64,000 nt of DNA, from positions 355,943-419,942 of the forward strand of contig NZ_PDHO01000003.1 in NCBI RefSeq assembly GCF_002887815.1, written 5' to 3'. Positions 21,092 to 29,673 of this stretch are shown in pieces; the stretch's first letter is position 1, and every line of letters begins with the position of its first letter. The DNA comes from Mycobacterium sp. ENV421 (GTDB lineage: Bacteria > Actinomycetota > Actinomycetes > Mycobacteriales > Mycobacteriaceae). The translations under genes were made by a program, and so were the position numbers. The notes below the pieces were generated by a model that was given only the letters and a program-made list of their open reading frames with translations, ran no database searches and had not been told where the DNA came from.

Positions 21092-21912
21092 GGGGTGGCG
21101 ACCCCGTCGGACCAATCGGACTTGTGCTCGTCCAACACTTCGCGCACATGCCGGGCCGCGTCCTCGCCCTCATAAGCCCGCACGACGTCTTCGATGCCGC
21201 CGGACATCTTGATGGTGCCGTGGTCGATCCACATCGCGGTCTTGCACAGCCGCGCCAGGAACTCGTTGGAATGGCTGGCGAACACCAGGATTCCGGAACG
21301 CTCGACCAGCTTCTGCAGCCGTGTCTGCGCCTTCTTCAGGAAGTCCGCGTCCACCGCGCCGATGCCCTCGTCAAGCAGCAGGATCTCGGGATCGATGCTG
21401 GTGACCACGCCCATGGCCAGTCGCACCCGCATGCCGGTGGAGTAGGTGCGCAGCGGCATCGAGAGGTATTCACCGAGTTCGGTGAACTCGGCGATCTCGT
21501 CGACCTTGGCCATCATCTGCTTGCGGGTCTGCCCCAGGAACAGGCCGCGGATGATGATGTTCTCGAAGCCGGAGATCTCCGGATCCATCCCGACGCCGAG
21601 GTCGAACACCGGCGCGACCCGGCCGCGGACCGTGGCCGACCCACGGGTCGGTTCGTAGATCCCGGACAGCAACCGCAGCAGCGTGGATTTGCCCGCGCCG
21701 TTGTGGCCGACGAGGCCGACGCGGTCGCCCATCTTCAGCGACAGCGTGATGTCTCGCAGGGCCTCGATCACCACGACGTTCTCGGTGTTGCGCCCGATCG
21801 CGCCGCCGGCGGCGCCGAGGAAGGTCTTCTTCAGCGACCGCGTCTTGGCGTCGAAGATCGGAAACTCAACCCAGGCGTCACGGGTTTCGATGTAGGGGTC
21901 GTCGGCAGGCAC
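21088..21912 (-). CDS. wzt: Galactan/O-antigen-type ABC exporter ATPase
   Basis: ABC ATPase of 274 residues, equivalent to Rv3781. Walker A is GHNGAGKST (about 69-77), the ABC signature is in YSTGMRVRLAMG, Walker B is PEILLLDEGIGA, and the switch His is in FASHSNEF. The N-terminal extension (WVEFPIFDAKTRSLKK) is typical of polysaccharide exporters of the Wzt type, without the long carbohydrate-binding C-terminus found in some O-antigen systems. GTG start at 21912, 11 bases after the bpa stop. It pairs with the permease at 19350-20180. Confidence 0.95.
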   Translation of the reverse strand: MPADDPYIETRDAWVEFPIFDAKTRSLKKTFLGAAGGAIGRNTENVVVIEALRDITLSLKMGDRVGLVGHNGAGKSTLLRLLSGIYEPTRGSATVRGRVAPVFDLGVGMDPEISGFENIIIRGLFLGQTRKQMMAKVDEIAEFTELGEYLSMPLRTYSTGMRVRLAMGVVTSIDPEILLLDEGIGAVDADFLKKAQTRLQKLVERSGILVFASHSNEFLARLCKTAMWIDHGTIKMSGGIEDVVRAYEGEDAARHVREVLDEHKSDWSDGVATP

Positions 21913-21923
21913 CGGGGTCTCGG

Positions 21924-22433
21924 CTAGAGGTACTGCCCGGTGCCGTGACCGGGGGCTCCGGGCGGGCCGGGCTGTCCGATGCCGGGCGGCAACGCACCCT
22001 GGCCGCGCATGTGCTCCAGCTGCGCGCGCGCCGCCATCTGCTGGGCGAACAGAGCGGTCTGGATTCCGTGGAACAGGCCCTCGAGCCAGCCGACCAGCTG
22101 CGCCTGGGCGATGCGCAGTTCGGCATCGGACGGGATGCTGTCCTCGGTGAACGGCAACGCCAGCCGCTCGAGCTCGTCGCGCAGCTCGGGGGCCAGGCCG
22201 TCTTCGAGCTCGCGGATCGAGGTCGCGTGGATTTCACGCAGCCGGGTGCGGCTGGCGTCGTCCAGCGGTGCGGCGCGCACCTCTTCGAGCAGCTGCTTGA
22301 TCATCGTGCCGATGCGCATCACCTTGGCCGGCTGCTCCACCAGGTCGGTCACGGAGCGCCCGTCGGCGTCGCCGTCGCCCTGGTCGGCACCGGTGATGAT
22401 CTCGATGTTGTCGTCGTCTGTGTTCGTCGTCAT
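21924..22433 (-). CDS. bpa: Bacterial proteasome activator Bpa (PafE)
   Basis: 169-residue ATP-independent activator of the 20S proteasome (Rv3780 family). It forms a dodecameric ring that feeds unfolded proteins to the proteasome. The central region (about 35-145) is a helical bundle with VMRIGTMIKQLLEEVRAAPLD and ELERLALPF. The C-terminus is the proteasome-docking sequence GQYL after a Gly/Pro-rich linker, which decides the identification. The N-terminus is acidic and disordered. ATG at 22433, 28 bases downstream of the Rv3779-like gene and co-directional with wzt. The window does not contain proteasome subunit genes. Confidence 0.95.
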   Translation of the reverse strand: MTTNTDDDNIEIITGADQGDGDADGRSVTDLVEQPAKVMRIGTMIKQLLEEVRAAPLDDASRTRLREIHATSIRELEDGLAPELRDELERLALPFTEDSIPSDAELRIAQAQLVGWLEGLFHGIQTALFAQQMAARAQLEHMRGQGALPPGIGQPGPPGAPGHGTGQYL

Positions 22434-22461
22434 GGAGTGAGCATTCCCTCGTCGCCCATTG

Positions 22462-24444
22462 TTACCGGGTGTCCTGCGGTGCAGATCCGCGCCATTCGTA
22501 GATGCGGGCCTCGCCGTTGTCGTAGATCTTCGTCCACGACTTGGACTTGTCTAGTGACACTAGTCCGTCGGGCATGACGAACCCGCGAACCACCGGTGCG
22601 CTCGTCAACACGTAGCGGATGTTCAGCGCCTTGACCGCCTCGGCGATCCGCGGATCGTGGTCGGCGTCGTCGGCGTAGGCCCAGAAGATGAAGCGGTGAT
22701 AGCCCGGGCCCTGCTGCACCGGGTAGTCGTAGTGGGTCCACAGCGGATGCAGGCCGGCCACCGCGTACATCCACGCCGTGCCGTCGACGTTCGCGTCGCC
22801 GATCAGGGTGTCGCGGGCGCCGGGCAGGGTCGCCAGATAGGCAAAAGCCTGCAGATCCTTGTCGTCGATGATCACCCGGTCGTACTTCTCGCCCATCAGG
22901 TATCGGTGTCGCGGGAAGTAGTGCCAGGCCAGCCCGACGCTGACGGCCACCAGCAGCACCGCGGTGGCGCCGATCCAGAACCCGCGGTCGGGCTCCCGGG
23001 CGGCGGCCCAGCGTCGGGTCACCCGGCGGGCGCCGGCCACCAGCAGCAGCGCCAGCGAATAGAGCGCGATCCCGGCCATCGGTGTCAACAGCAGCGTCAC
23101 CACCGCGGACAGCCGCCTGGGGTCGCTGTAGAACAGGTCGCTGTACTTGCCGACGATCGTGCCGAGCGGGCCACCGAACGGCGCGCCGGAATGCACGATC
23201 GACACGATCAGCACCAGCCAGACCGCCGCCGGCCACCAGATCCGCTTGGTCAGCAGCAGCACGAAGCCGGCTGCGGCCAGCGCGACGATGGCGTTCTGGA
23301 TCGGGAAGTCGTTCAGGTGCCGGGTGTGCTGGACGATCGCGTTGAACAGTGTCCGTTTGCGGCCCAGGTGGGTCAGGAATGCGTGCCCGGCGATGACCTC
23401 GGCCTGCTGCAGCACGCCGAGGAACTGCGGTAGCAGCACCGCCAGAGTGGGCACGGCGATCACCACCAGGGTGAGGAAGTCGCGTGCCCGGCCCAGCGCC
23501 GGCCGCCACAACGCGTCCAGCAGCCACCACGCCACCACGAAGGTGACCACCACGACCCCGCCGGTGATGTGCACCGAGAAGACGCCGACCAGCGCGATCA
23601 CCGCCATCGGGATGCGGTCGCGGTTGCGCAGACACGACGCGATCAGCACGAACGCGGGTATGGCGACGCCGTAGGCCGCCATGTTCGGCATCGAGGCGGT
23701 GTCGAACTCGACGTAGGGCACCGAGGTGAACGACGCGGCGAGCGCGGCCGCGGTGGCTGCCGCACCGGCGGTGCGCCATTGCGAGGTGCCGCGGGACCGC
23801 AGCAGCTGCCAGGTCAACAGTCCCGCGCTGAGCGGGAACAACCAGACCGCCGCGGCCAGCGAGCTCAGCGTGTACGCGGTGGTCGGGGCTGCGCCGGTCA
23901 GCTGGGCCAGCACGGCACCCAGCGCATGGAAGACCGAGGGGTAGTAGAGCGCCGCGTGGGTTTCGACGTTGCGCAGTTCGCCCATGTGGGTCGACGACGC
24001 CTGACCGGTGTCGAGGATCCAGCGGATGGTGTTGGCGTGCCAGACGGAGTCCCAGTTGCTCGGGATGGACTGCCAGTAGGGCATGCCCCGCCAGGCGGCG
24101 ATGCCGATCAGCAGCGCGCCCAGGATCACCCCGGCGGCCACGGTCAGCGCGGGCCACAGTGACACTTCGTCGGCGGTGGGGGCTGCGGCGCGGTACCGGG
24201 CGAGCAGAATCCGCAAACCGAACACGGCCGCCGTCACAACGGCCAGTGCCAGCAGCGCCGTCCAGGCGTTCCAGCCGATGCCGATCGCGCCGAACGGGAT
24301 GATGGCCAGGCCCACAACGCCGTACGTCAGCACCGGCCCCACGCCGAGTGCGACGTACCAGCGCAGCCGCCCGGCCAGCGCCACCACTGCACCCGGCAGG
24401 ATCAGCAACAAGACCGCGATCAGGACTCCGAACCCGAAGCTCAC
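22462..24444 (-). CDS. Multi-pass membrane glycosyltransferase (Rv3779-like)
   Basis: 660-residue membrane protein with at least 12 hydrophobic helices and a soluble C-terminal domain of about 180 residues. It is syntenic with Rv3779, a membrane glycosyltransferase implicated in polyprenol-phosphomannose or lipoarabinomannan-related synthesis. The first large extracellular loop carries WDSVWHANTIRWILDTGQ, which resembles the acidic loop of GT-C enzymes, and MGELRNVETHAALYYPS follows. The exact donor and acceptor are not readable. GTG start at 24444, with CATACT six bases upstream as a possible leaderless -10. It begins the minus-strand unit that continues with bpa, wzt, glfT1 and wzm. Confidence 0.85.
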   Translation of the reverse strand: MSFGFGVLIAVLLLILPGAVVALAGRLRWYVALGVGPVLTYGVVGLAIIPFGAIGIGWNAWTALLALAVVTAAVFGLRILLARYRAAAPTADEVSLWPALTVAAGVILGALLIGIAAWRGMPYWQSIPSNWDSVWHANTIRWILDTGQASSTHMGELRNVETHAALYYPSVFHALGAVLAQLTGAAPTTAYTLSSLAAAVWLFPLSAGLLTWQLLRSRGTSQWRTAGAAATAAALAASFTSVPYVEFDTASMPNMAAYGVAIPAFVLIASCLRNRDRIPMAVIALVGVFSVHITGGVVVVTFVVAWWLLDALWRPALGRARDFLTLVVIAVPTLAVLLPQFLGVLQQAEVIAGHAFLTHLGRKRTLFNAIVQHTRHLNDFPIQNAIVALAAAGFVLLLTKRIWWPAAVWLVLIVSIVHSGAPFGGPLGTIVGKYSDLFYSDPRRLSAVVTLLLTPMAGIALYSLALLLVAGARRVTRRWAAAREPDRGFWIGATAVLLVAVSVGLAWHYFPRHRYLMGEKYDRVIIDDKDLQAFAYLATLPGARDTLIGDANVDGTAWMYAVAGLHPLWTHYDYPVQQGPGYHRFIFWAYADDADHDPRIAEAVKALNIRYVLTSAPVVRGFVMPDGLVSLDKSKSWTKIYDNGEARIYEWRGSAPQDTR

Positions 24445-24553
24445 TGGACTAGTATGGCTGGCCAGGTGAACCTGCCCTTATCGCCCACCGGCGAGGACCG
24501 CAGGCGCCATCGCTGTCTCAATAGCGCAATCACCGACGCTCTAAGGTGGGCTC

Positions 24554-25750
24554 ATGGCATACGACGTCGCCCGGGTGCGTGGTCTGCACCCAGCATTGGG
24601 CGACGGGTGGATGCGCTTCGACGCCCAGGCCGGGATGCTGATCCCCGAGTCGGTGGCGACCACGGTGTCGACGGCGTTTCGCGGTTCGGTGCCCAACACG
24701 GCCAGCCCGCATCCGGCGGCCCGGCGCAGCGTCGCTGTTCTGGATGCTGCCCGCCAGGCAGTGGCCGACCTGGTCAACGGTGACCCGAGCGGGGTGGTGC
24801 TCGGCGCCGATCGCTCGATCCTGCTGACGTCGCTGGCCGACGCGTCGTCCTCGCGTGCCGGGATCGGCTACGAGGTGGTGGTCAGCCGGCTCGACGACGA
24901 GGCCAACATCGCGCCGTGGCTGCGTGCGGCCAACCGGTACGGAGCCAAGGTCAAGTGGGCCGAAGTCGACATCGAGACCGGCGAGCTGCCGTCGTGGCAG
25001 TGGGAGAGCCTGATCACGCCGCCCACCAGATTGGTGGCCATGACGTCGGCGTCCTCGACCCTGGGCACGATCACCGACGTGAGTGCCGTCACCAAGCTCG
25101 TGCATGACGTGAGCGGGTTGGTGGTCGTGGACCATTCGGCCGCGGCGCCGTATCAGTTGATGGATCTCGACGAAACCGAAGCCGACGTCGTGGCGCTCAA
25201 CGCACCGGCGTGGGGCGGACCGCCGATCGGCGCGCTGGTATTCCGCAACCCGTCGCTCATCGACAGTTTCGGGTCGGTGTCGATGAACCCGTACGCCAGC
25301 GGACCGGAACGACTCGAACTCGGCGGCCACCAGTACGGCTTGCTGGCCGGAGTGGTCGCGAGCATCGAATATCTGGCCGGACTCGATGAGTCGGCGCGGG
25401 GTAGCCGACGCGAAAGGCTTGCTCTCTCAATGCAATCCGCTGGGTCGTACCTCAGCGGACTCTTCGACTACTTGATGGGCTCGCTGCGATCGCTGCCCCT
25501 GGTGATGGTGATCGGCCGCCCGGAGGCGCACATCCCGGTCGTCAGCTTCGCGGTCACCGGGGTGCCTGCCGAGCGGGTGGTCAAGCGGCTGGCGGACAAC
25601 GGAATTCTGGCTGTGTGCAACGCCAATTCCCGGGTGCTCGACCTGATCGGCGTCAACGACATCGGCGGTGCGGTCACTGTCGGGTTGGCGCACTACTCGA
25701 CGATGGGCGAAGTCGACCAGCTGGTGCGGGCGCTCGCGTCGCTGGGCTGA
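24554..25750 (+). CDS. PLP-dependent aminotransferase class V / cysteine-desulfurase-like enzyme
   Basis: 398-residue fold-type I PLP enzyme, the ortholog by position of Rv3778c. The PLP-binding region contains [16 protein letters not shown] near residues 192-207, in which the Asp and His follow the usual DxxH pattern. The lysine that would form the Schiff base in cysteine desulfurases is not obvious: the expected position reads [15 protein letters not shown], with no Lys. The catalytic function is therefore uncertain, and it may be a divergent or non-PLP-covalent member. ATG at 24554 has a good ribosome binding site (AAGGTGG). It is divergent from the Rv3779-like gene and converges on the oxidoreductase at 25763. 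Confidence 0.75.
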   Translation: MAYDVARVRGLHPALGDGWMRFDAQAGMLIPESVATTVSTAFRGSVPNTASPHPAARRSVAVLDAARQAVADLVNGDPSGVVLGADRSILLTSLADASSSRAGIGYEVVVSRLDDEANIAPWLRAANRYGAKVKWAEVDIETGELPSWQWESLITPPTRLVAMTSASSTLGTITDVSAVTKLVHDVSGLVVVDHSAAAPYQLMDLDETEADVVALNAPAWGGPPIGALVFRNPSLIDSFGSVSMNPYASGPERLELGGHQYGLLAGVVASIEYLAGLDESARGSRRERLALSMQSAGSYLSGLFDYLMGSLRSLPLVMVIGRPEAHIPVVSFAVTGVPAERVVKRLADNGILAVCNANSRVLDLIGVNDIGGAVTVGLAHYSTMGEVDQLVRALASLG

Positions 25751-25762
25751 ATTCGGCTCGCG

Positions 25763-26746
25763 TCACTCGGTGACGGTCAGCAACACTTTCCCGAACGTCT
25801 CGCCGGAGGCCAGCACCCGGTGCGCTTCGGCGGCCTCGGCGATGGGGAACCGGGCGCCGATGATGGGCCGGACCCGGCCGTCGGCGATCATCGGCCATAC
25901 CGAGGCCACCACCTCCTCGACGATGGCCTTCTTTCCGTGCGGTCCGTCGACGGGACGGCCGCGCAACGACGTACCGATCACGTGCAGCCGCTTGGCGACC
26001 GCTTTGGCGATGTTGAATTCCGCTTTGATGCCGCCCTGCATGCCGATGATGGTCATCCGGCCGTCGGGTGCCAACGCGTCGAGGTTGCGATCGAGGTATG
26101 CCGCACCCATGATGTCGAGGATGACGTCCGCCCCGCGCCCATCAGTGGCATTATTGACGCGCGCGACGAAATCCTCGTCGCGGTAAGGGATTAGGACGTC
26201 GGCCCCAAGTTCGCGGCACAGATCGAGCTTCGAGCGCGAACCCGCCGTCACCGCCACCCGATTGCCCAGGGCGGTGGCGACCTGGATGGCGTGGGTGCCG
26301 ATCCCGCTTGCGCCGCCGTGGATGAGCAACAGTTCGCCCTCGGTCAGTCGCGCCGTCATGGCGATGTTGGACCACACCGTGCAGGCGACCTCCGGAAGCG
26401 CGGCCGCGTCGGGCAGCGAAATCCCGACGGGAACGGGCATCACCTGGCCGGCCGGCACCGCGACGTACTCGGCGTAACCGCCTCCGGCCAAGAGTGCGCA
26501 AACATCTTGTCCGACAGTCCATCCCGTCACGCCTTCGCCCACCTTCGCGACGACGCCGGACACCTCGAGGCCGAGGATGTTGCTGGCGCCCGGAGGTGGC
26601 GGATAGTTCCCTGCCGCTTGCAGGAGGTCGGCCCGGTTCACCCCCGCGGTGTTCACCCGGATCAGGACTTCGCCCTGTCCGGGCGACACATCAGGTACTT
26701 CGCGCCAGGTCAGACGGTCGGACGATTCAGCGACGATGGCCAACAT
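25763..26746 (-). CDS. NAD(P)H quinone oxidoreductase, zinc-independent MDR family (Rv3777-like)
   Basis: 327-residue medium-chain reductase/dehydrogenase of the quinone oxidoreductase (PIG3/QOR) branch. N-terminal GroES-like domain with NTAGVNRADLLQAAGNYPPPP; nucleotide-binding domain with HGGASGIGTHAIQVA (about 146-160). Structural zinc cysteines are absent, as usual for this branch. It would reduce quinones or alpha,beta-unsaturated carbonyls with NADPH in the cytosol. ATG at 26746. The neighbouring MarR regulator is divergent, with a gap of 64 bases, and is a candidate controller. Confidence 0.88.
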   Translation of the reverse strand: MLAIVAESSDRLTWREVPDVSPGQGEVLIRVNTAGVNRADLLQAAGNYPPPPGASNILGLEVSGVVAKVGEGVTGWTVGQDVCALLAGGGYAEYVAVPAGQVMPVPVGISLPDAAALPEVACTVWSNIAMTARLTEGELLLIHGGASGIGTHAIQVATALGNRVAVTAGSRSKLDLCRELGADVLIPYRDEDFVARVNNATDGRGADVILDIMGAAYLDRNLDALAPDGRMTIIGMQGGIKAEFNIAKAVAKRLHVIGTSLRGRPVDGPHGKKAIVEEVVASVWPMIADGRVRPIIGARFPIAEAAEAHRVLASGETFGKVLLTVTE

Positions 26747-26798
26747 GGGCGTCAGGTTACTCCCGAGTCATTTCGGCCTCGTACGGCGCTGTGTCGCT

Positions 26799-26804
26799 TA
26801 CGAT
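26799..26804 (+). promoter_or_regulatory. Probable -10 of the MarR gene (leaderless start)
   Basis: TACGAT is followed by six bases and the ATG at 26811, the exact spacing expected for a leaderless transcript from a TANNNT -10 element. It lies in the short divergent gap with the quinone oxidoreductase. Confidence 0.5.
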
Positions 26805-26810
26805 TGCGCA

Positions 26811-27323
26811 ATGGGAGGGATGATTGCGGGGCGGACCGCTAGTGAGATGCCGGGGTTGGATATAGCCGAGGAGAGGTCTTGGCAGAACTTCCTCGACGCT
26901 GCACTGCGTCTGTACGGAACACTGAATCGGGGGCTCGTCGACAAGCACAAATTGAGCTTGGTCGACGTCCGGCTGTTGGAAATTCTGGACAACTCGGAGA
27001 CCGGCGCGGCTCGGATGGGTGATCTGGCCGAACAGCTGATGTCGTTGCCGAGTCGGGTGACCCGTCAGATTCGCCGGCTGGAGACCGCGGGACTCGTGCG
27101 CCGTGAGGCGAGCCCCGACGACGGTCGCGGAGTGTTGGCGAGCATCACCGACCTCGGCCGTGAGGTCGTCGAAGACGCGATGCTGACGTACGCCAAGGGG
27201 GTCCGGGAGAACTTCCTGACGCCGTTGTCTCGGCCGCAGATGGCGGCGATGGGGGAGAACTGCCGCCGGATCAGTGCCGCCTTGAAGGACGGCGGGAACT
27301 CGACGAGGGTCGGCCGCGTCTAA
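26811..27323 (+). CDS. MarR-family transcriptional regulator
   Basis: 170-residue winged-helix regulator. The DNA-binding core is visible: LSLVDVRLLEILDNSE, then the recognition region MGDLAEQLMSLPSRVTRQIR (about 75-94) and the wing LVRREASPDDGRGVLASITD with the conserved DxR. I chose ATG at 26811 because longer in-frame starts run back through the divergent oxidoreductase; a second ATG at 26820 is also possible. Members of the family often respond to phenolic or oxidative signals and regulate a divergent oxidoreductase, as could be the case here with the 25763-26746 gene. Confidence 0.85.
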   Translation: MGGMIAGRTASEMPGLDIAEERSWQNFLDAALRLYGTLNRGLVDKHKLSLVDVRLLEILDNSETGAARMGDLAEQLMSLPSRVTRQIRRLETAGLVRREASPDDGRGVLASITDLGREVVEDAMLTYAKGVRENFLTPLSRPQMAAMGENCRRISAALKDGGNSTRVGRV

Positions 27324-27340
27324 CCGCTAGTCTTGTCGGC

Positions 27341-27427
27341 GGTGGCGTGGCAGAGCGGCCTAATGCACTCGCCTTGAAAGCGAGAGACGGCTAACACCGT
27401 CCGGGGGTTCAAATCCCTCCGCCACCG
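27341..27427 (+). tRNA. tRNA-Ser (anticodon TGA)
   Basis: 87 bases that fold as a class II tRNA. The acceptor stem GGTGGCG pairs with CGCCACC, with discriminator G. The anticodon arm is CTCGC-CTTGAAA-GCGAG with TGA at 27375-27377. A long variable arm (GAGACGGCTAACACCGTC region) and T-arm GGGGGTTCAAATCCC follow. CCA is not encoded. Confidence 0.96.
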
Positions 27428-27433
27428 CTGCGT

Positions 27434-27451
27434 GGGCGCTGGTTGGTGCCC
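27434..27451 (+). terminator. Weak hairpin downstream of tRNA-Ser
   Basis: GGGCGCTGGTTGGTGCCC can form a GGGC/GCCC stem extended by wobble pairs, seven bases after the tRNA. There is no U-tract, so it is only a possible processing or termination structure. Confidence 0.25.
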
Positions 27452-27650
27452 ATCTGAATCCTGGCATTTCGCCCTTGGTCACCTGTGGGGCTGGCTCAGG
27501 ACTTCTGTGGATCAGCTTGAGACGCGTGCATTGCACCGGCATGCGGGCATACAAAGGATGTAAGGCGCCCAATAGGTAGCCGGACCCTTCTTGTGGAGCC
27601 GCCCGGAGTGACGGTGTCGGTCCGAAAAGTCGTGAAAGGTGCTGGTCAAT

Positions 27651-27941
27651 ATGTCCTCCCCTCGAAAGCTTCGGAAAAGCTTGGCTCTGGATAAGAGGTT
27701 GCTGGGTACTGTCGTCGGCGGCGGTGCCATCGCGGTCCTCGGCCTGTTCGGGCTCACCCATCCCGCGCCTGCATCGCTGACCCACACGGCCGACTCCGGC
27801 GACGAGACAAAGTTCCCCCCCTACTCCTCGCCCGCCGTCGCCGCCATGAACATGGGTGCGACCACGACGACGCAGCCCACCGACGAGCCGACGGCCCTGG
27901 AGGTCACCAAAGCGGTGCCGGCGATCAAGGCCGGCAAGTAA
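27651..27941 (+). CDS. Small membrane-anchored hypothetical protein
   Basis: 96 residues. I chose ATG at 27651 because GAAAGG lies about 12 bases upstream; an in-frame ATG at 27639 would abut that motif. A basic N-terminus (SSPRKLRKSLALDKR) precedes one hydrophobic segment (about residues 18-36, GTVVGGGAIAVLGLFGLTH), then a Ser/Thr/Pro-rich exported tail that ends VTKAVPAIKAGK. This is the pattern of a signal-anchored or secreted protein. No family recognised. It converges with echA21 with only three bases between stops. Confidence 0.6.
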   Translation: MSSPRKLRKSLALDKRLLGTVVGGGAIAVLGLFGLTHPAPASLTHTADSGDETKFPPYSSPAVAAMNMGATTTTQPTDEPTALEVTKAVPAIKAGK

Positions 27942-27944
27942 CGG

Positions 27945-28769
27945 CTATTCGCCGGTGAACTCCGGCTTGCGCTTGGCGAACATCGCCGCGATGCCCTCGT
28001 TGAGGTCCTTGGACGGCAGGAACGCCGAATTCCAGGCCGCGACGTAGCGCAGGCTGGCCGCCACGTCGGCGGTGCGCTGTTCATCGAGGACGTCTTTGAT
28101 GCCGTGCACAACCAGCGGCGAGTTCGCCGCGATCTCGGCGGCGGTCTCGTGCGCCGCGGCCAGCGTGGCCTCGGGGTCCGGGTAGACGTCATTGACCAGA
28201 CCGATCTTCTCGGCGCGCGCGGCGTCAATATCCTTGCCTGTCAACGCCAATTCGCGAAGATGCCCGTCGGACAGGATGTACGGCAACCGGGCGAGGCTGC
28301 CCACGTCGGCGACGATGGAGAGCTTGACCTCGCGCACCGAGAACTTGGCGTCGGCGCTGGCGTAGCGGACGTCCACCGCACTGATGAGGTCGACTCCGCC
28401 ACCGATGCACCAGCCGTGGATGGCGGCGATCGTCGGGGTGCGGCAGTCGGCCACGGCGGTGATCGATTGCTGCATGCGCTTGAGCTTGCCGTGGAACTCG
28501 ACGCGAGGCCGGGCCGACACCTCTCCGGACATCGCACCGCCGATGGTGTCGCCCATCGCGACCAGGTCCAGGCCGTAGCTGAAATTCCGGCCGGAGCCGG
28601 TCAGCACGATCGCCCGCACGTCGGGATCTGCGTCGAGCTCACCGAAGGCCACCGGCATCTCTGTCCAGAACGCCGGGCCCATGGCGTTTCCTTTGCCCGG
28701 GCCGATCAGCGTGACCTGGGCAACGTGGTCCTTGACCTCGACGGTGAGGGATTCATACTGCTGGCTCAT
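27945..28769 (-). CDS. echA21: Enoyl-CoA hydratase/isomerase EchA21
   Basis: 274-residue crotonase-fold enzyme, in the position of Rv3774. The oxyanion-hole segment is VLTGSGRNFSYGLDL (about 55-69), and the second is AAIHGWCIGGGVDLISAVDVRYAS (about 114-137). The catalytic-region SVREVKLSIVADVGSLARLP has Asp where classical hydratases have Glu, as in dienoyl-CoA isomerase-like members, so the reaction may be double-bond isomerisation rather than hydration. ATG at 28769; upstream TAGCCT seven bases before the codon could be a -10 for a near-leaderless transcript. Confidence 0.88.
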   Translation of the reverse strand: MSQQYESLTVEVKDHVAQVTLIGPGKGNAMGPAFWTEMPVAFGELDADPDVRAIVLTGSGRNFSYGLDLVAMGDTIGGAMSGEVSARPRVEFHGKLKRMQQSITAVADCRTPTIAAIHGWCIGGGVDLISAVDVRYASADAKFSVREVKLSIVADVGSLARLPYILSDGHLRELALTGKDIDAARAEKIGLVNDVYPDPEATLAAAHETAAEIAANSPLVVHGIKDVLDEQRTADVAASLRYVAAWNSAFLPSKDLNEGIAAMFAKRKPEFTGE

Positions 28770-29084
28770 GCTCTGAAGGCTACGACGCCTGCCGCCGCCA
28801 GCGTCACTCCAGGGTCACCTGCGGTCGCCGGGCGGCTTCCCGAGGTCGGTTCGGGGACATCCGCCGAGCCCGACCGTACCGAGGTACGGCTCAGTTGCGT
28901 TGGGGCAAGCCGACGGGCCGGCCTGGTCGCCGCCCTCGCCGATCAGCAGAATCCGAGGATGCGGCGGACCGGTCGATAGTGGAGCGGCCGATCGCCGTCA
29001 CGATCTCGACGAAGACGAAAGCTTCTTTGCACCAATGAATATCGGGTCGGTGGCACGTAACAACGCGTGAGCGCAGGCGGTATC
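28770..29084. other. 315-base region without a gene
   Basis: This gap lies between the cysE stop and the echA21 start, both on the minus strand. No convincing coding frame is present. It holds a possible echA21 -10 (AGGCTA on the plus strand at 28777-28782) and a perfect inverted repeat at 28874-28889. The remainder is unremarkable high-GC sequence. Confidence 0.6.
28874..28889. repeat. Perfect inverted repeat, possible cysE terminator or echA21 operator
   Basis: CCGTACC-GA-GGTACGG, seven paired bases on each arm, in the only long gene-free gap of the window. The short two-base spacer makes it more like a protein-binding palindrome than an RNA hairpin loop, although pairing of the inner bases could open to a stem-loop. 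No T-run follows on the minus strand. Confidence 0.4.
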
Positions 29085-29669
29085 TCAGATGTACATCGCG
29101 GGGTCGACGTAGAACGTCGGATCCACCAGCTGTTCGCGCTGCCGTTCGTTGCGCGGCCGCACGACGGCGGGAATGCCGGTCGCAATCGAGTCCGCAGGCA
29201 CGTCGTGGGTGACCACGGCGTTCGCGCCGATGGCGCTGTCGTCACCAATAACCAAGGGGCCCAGGATCTTTGCCCCGGCGCCCACGACCACTCGGTTCCC
29301 GAGGGTGGGGTGGCGTTTGCCGTGCTCCAGGGAGCGGCCGCCGAGCGTCACGCCGTGATAGAGCATCACGTCGTTGCCGATCTCGGCGGTCTCGCCGATC
29401 ACGACACCCATTCCGTGGTCGATGAAGAACCGGCGGCCGATGGTGGCACCGGGGTGGATTTCGATACCGGTGGCGAACCGGGTCAGCTGCGACAGCACCC
29501 GGGCCGGACCACGCAGTGCCGGCCTGGCCCACAGCCGGTGCGCCAGCCGATAGGACCAGATGGCGTGCAGGCCGGAGTAGACCAACGCGTTCTCGACATC
29601 GCCGCGCGCGGCCGGATCGTGGCCGCGCGCGTTGCTCAGGTCCTCACGCAGTGTGGACAGCAGTCCCAT
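29085..29669 (-). CDS. cysE: Serine O-acetyltransferase
   Basis: 194-residue left-handed beta-helix acetyltransferase that makes O-acetylserine from serine and acetyl-CoA for cysteine synthesis. Hexapeptide repeats are visible from [23 protein letters not shown] through [13 protein letters not shown] to [17 protein letters not shown] and [12 protein letters not shown]. The catalytic His and Asp lie in FIDHGMG. The N-terminal helical region is short, as in actinobacterial CysE. ATG at 29669 begins [20 protein letters not shown]; longer starts overlap cysK. It is only four bases from the cysK stop, so the two form an operon. Confidence 0.95.
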   Translation of the reverse strand: MGLLSTLREDLSNARGHDPAARGDVENALVYSGLHAIWSYRLAHRLWARPALRGPARVLSQLTRFATGIEIHPGATIGRRFFIDHGMGVVIGETAEIGNDVMLYHGVTLGGRSLEHGKRHPTLGNRVVVGAGAKILGPLVIGDDSAIGANAVVTHDVPADSIATGIPAVVRPRNERQREQLVDPTFYVDPAMYI

Positions 29670-29673
29670 GAAG

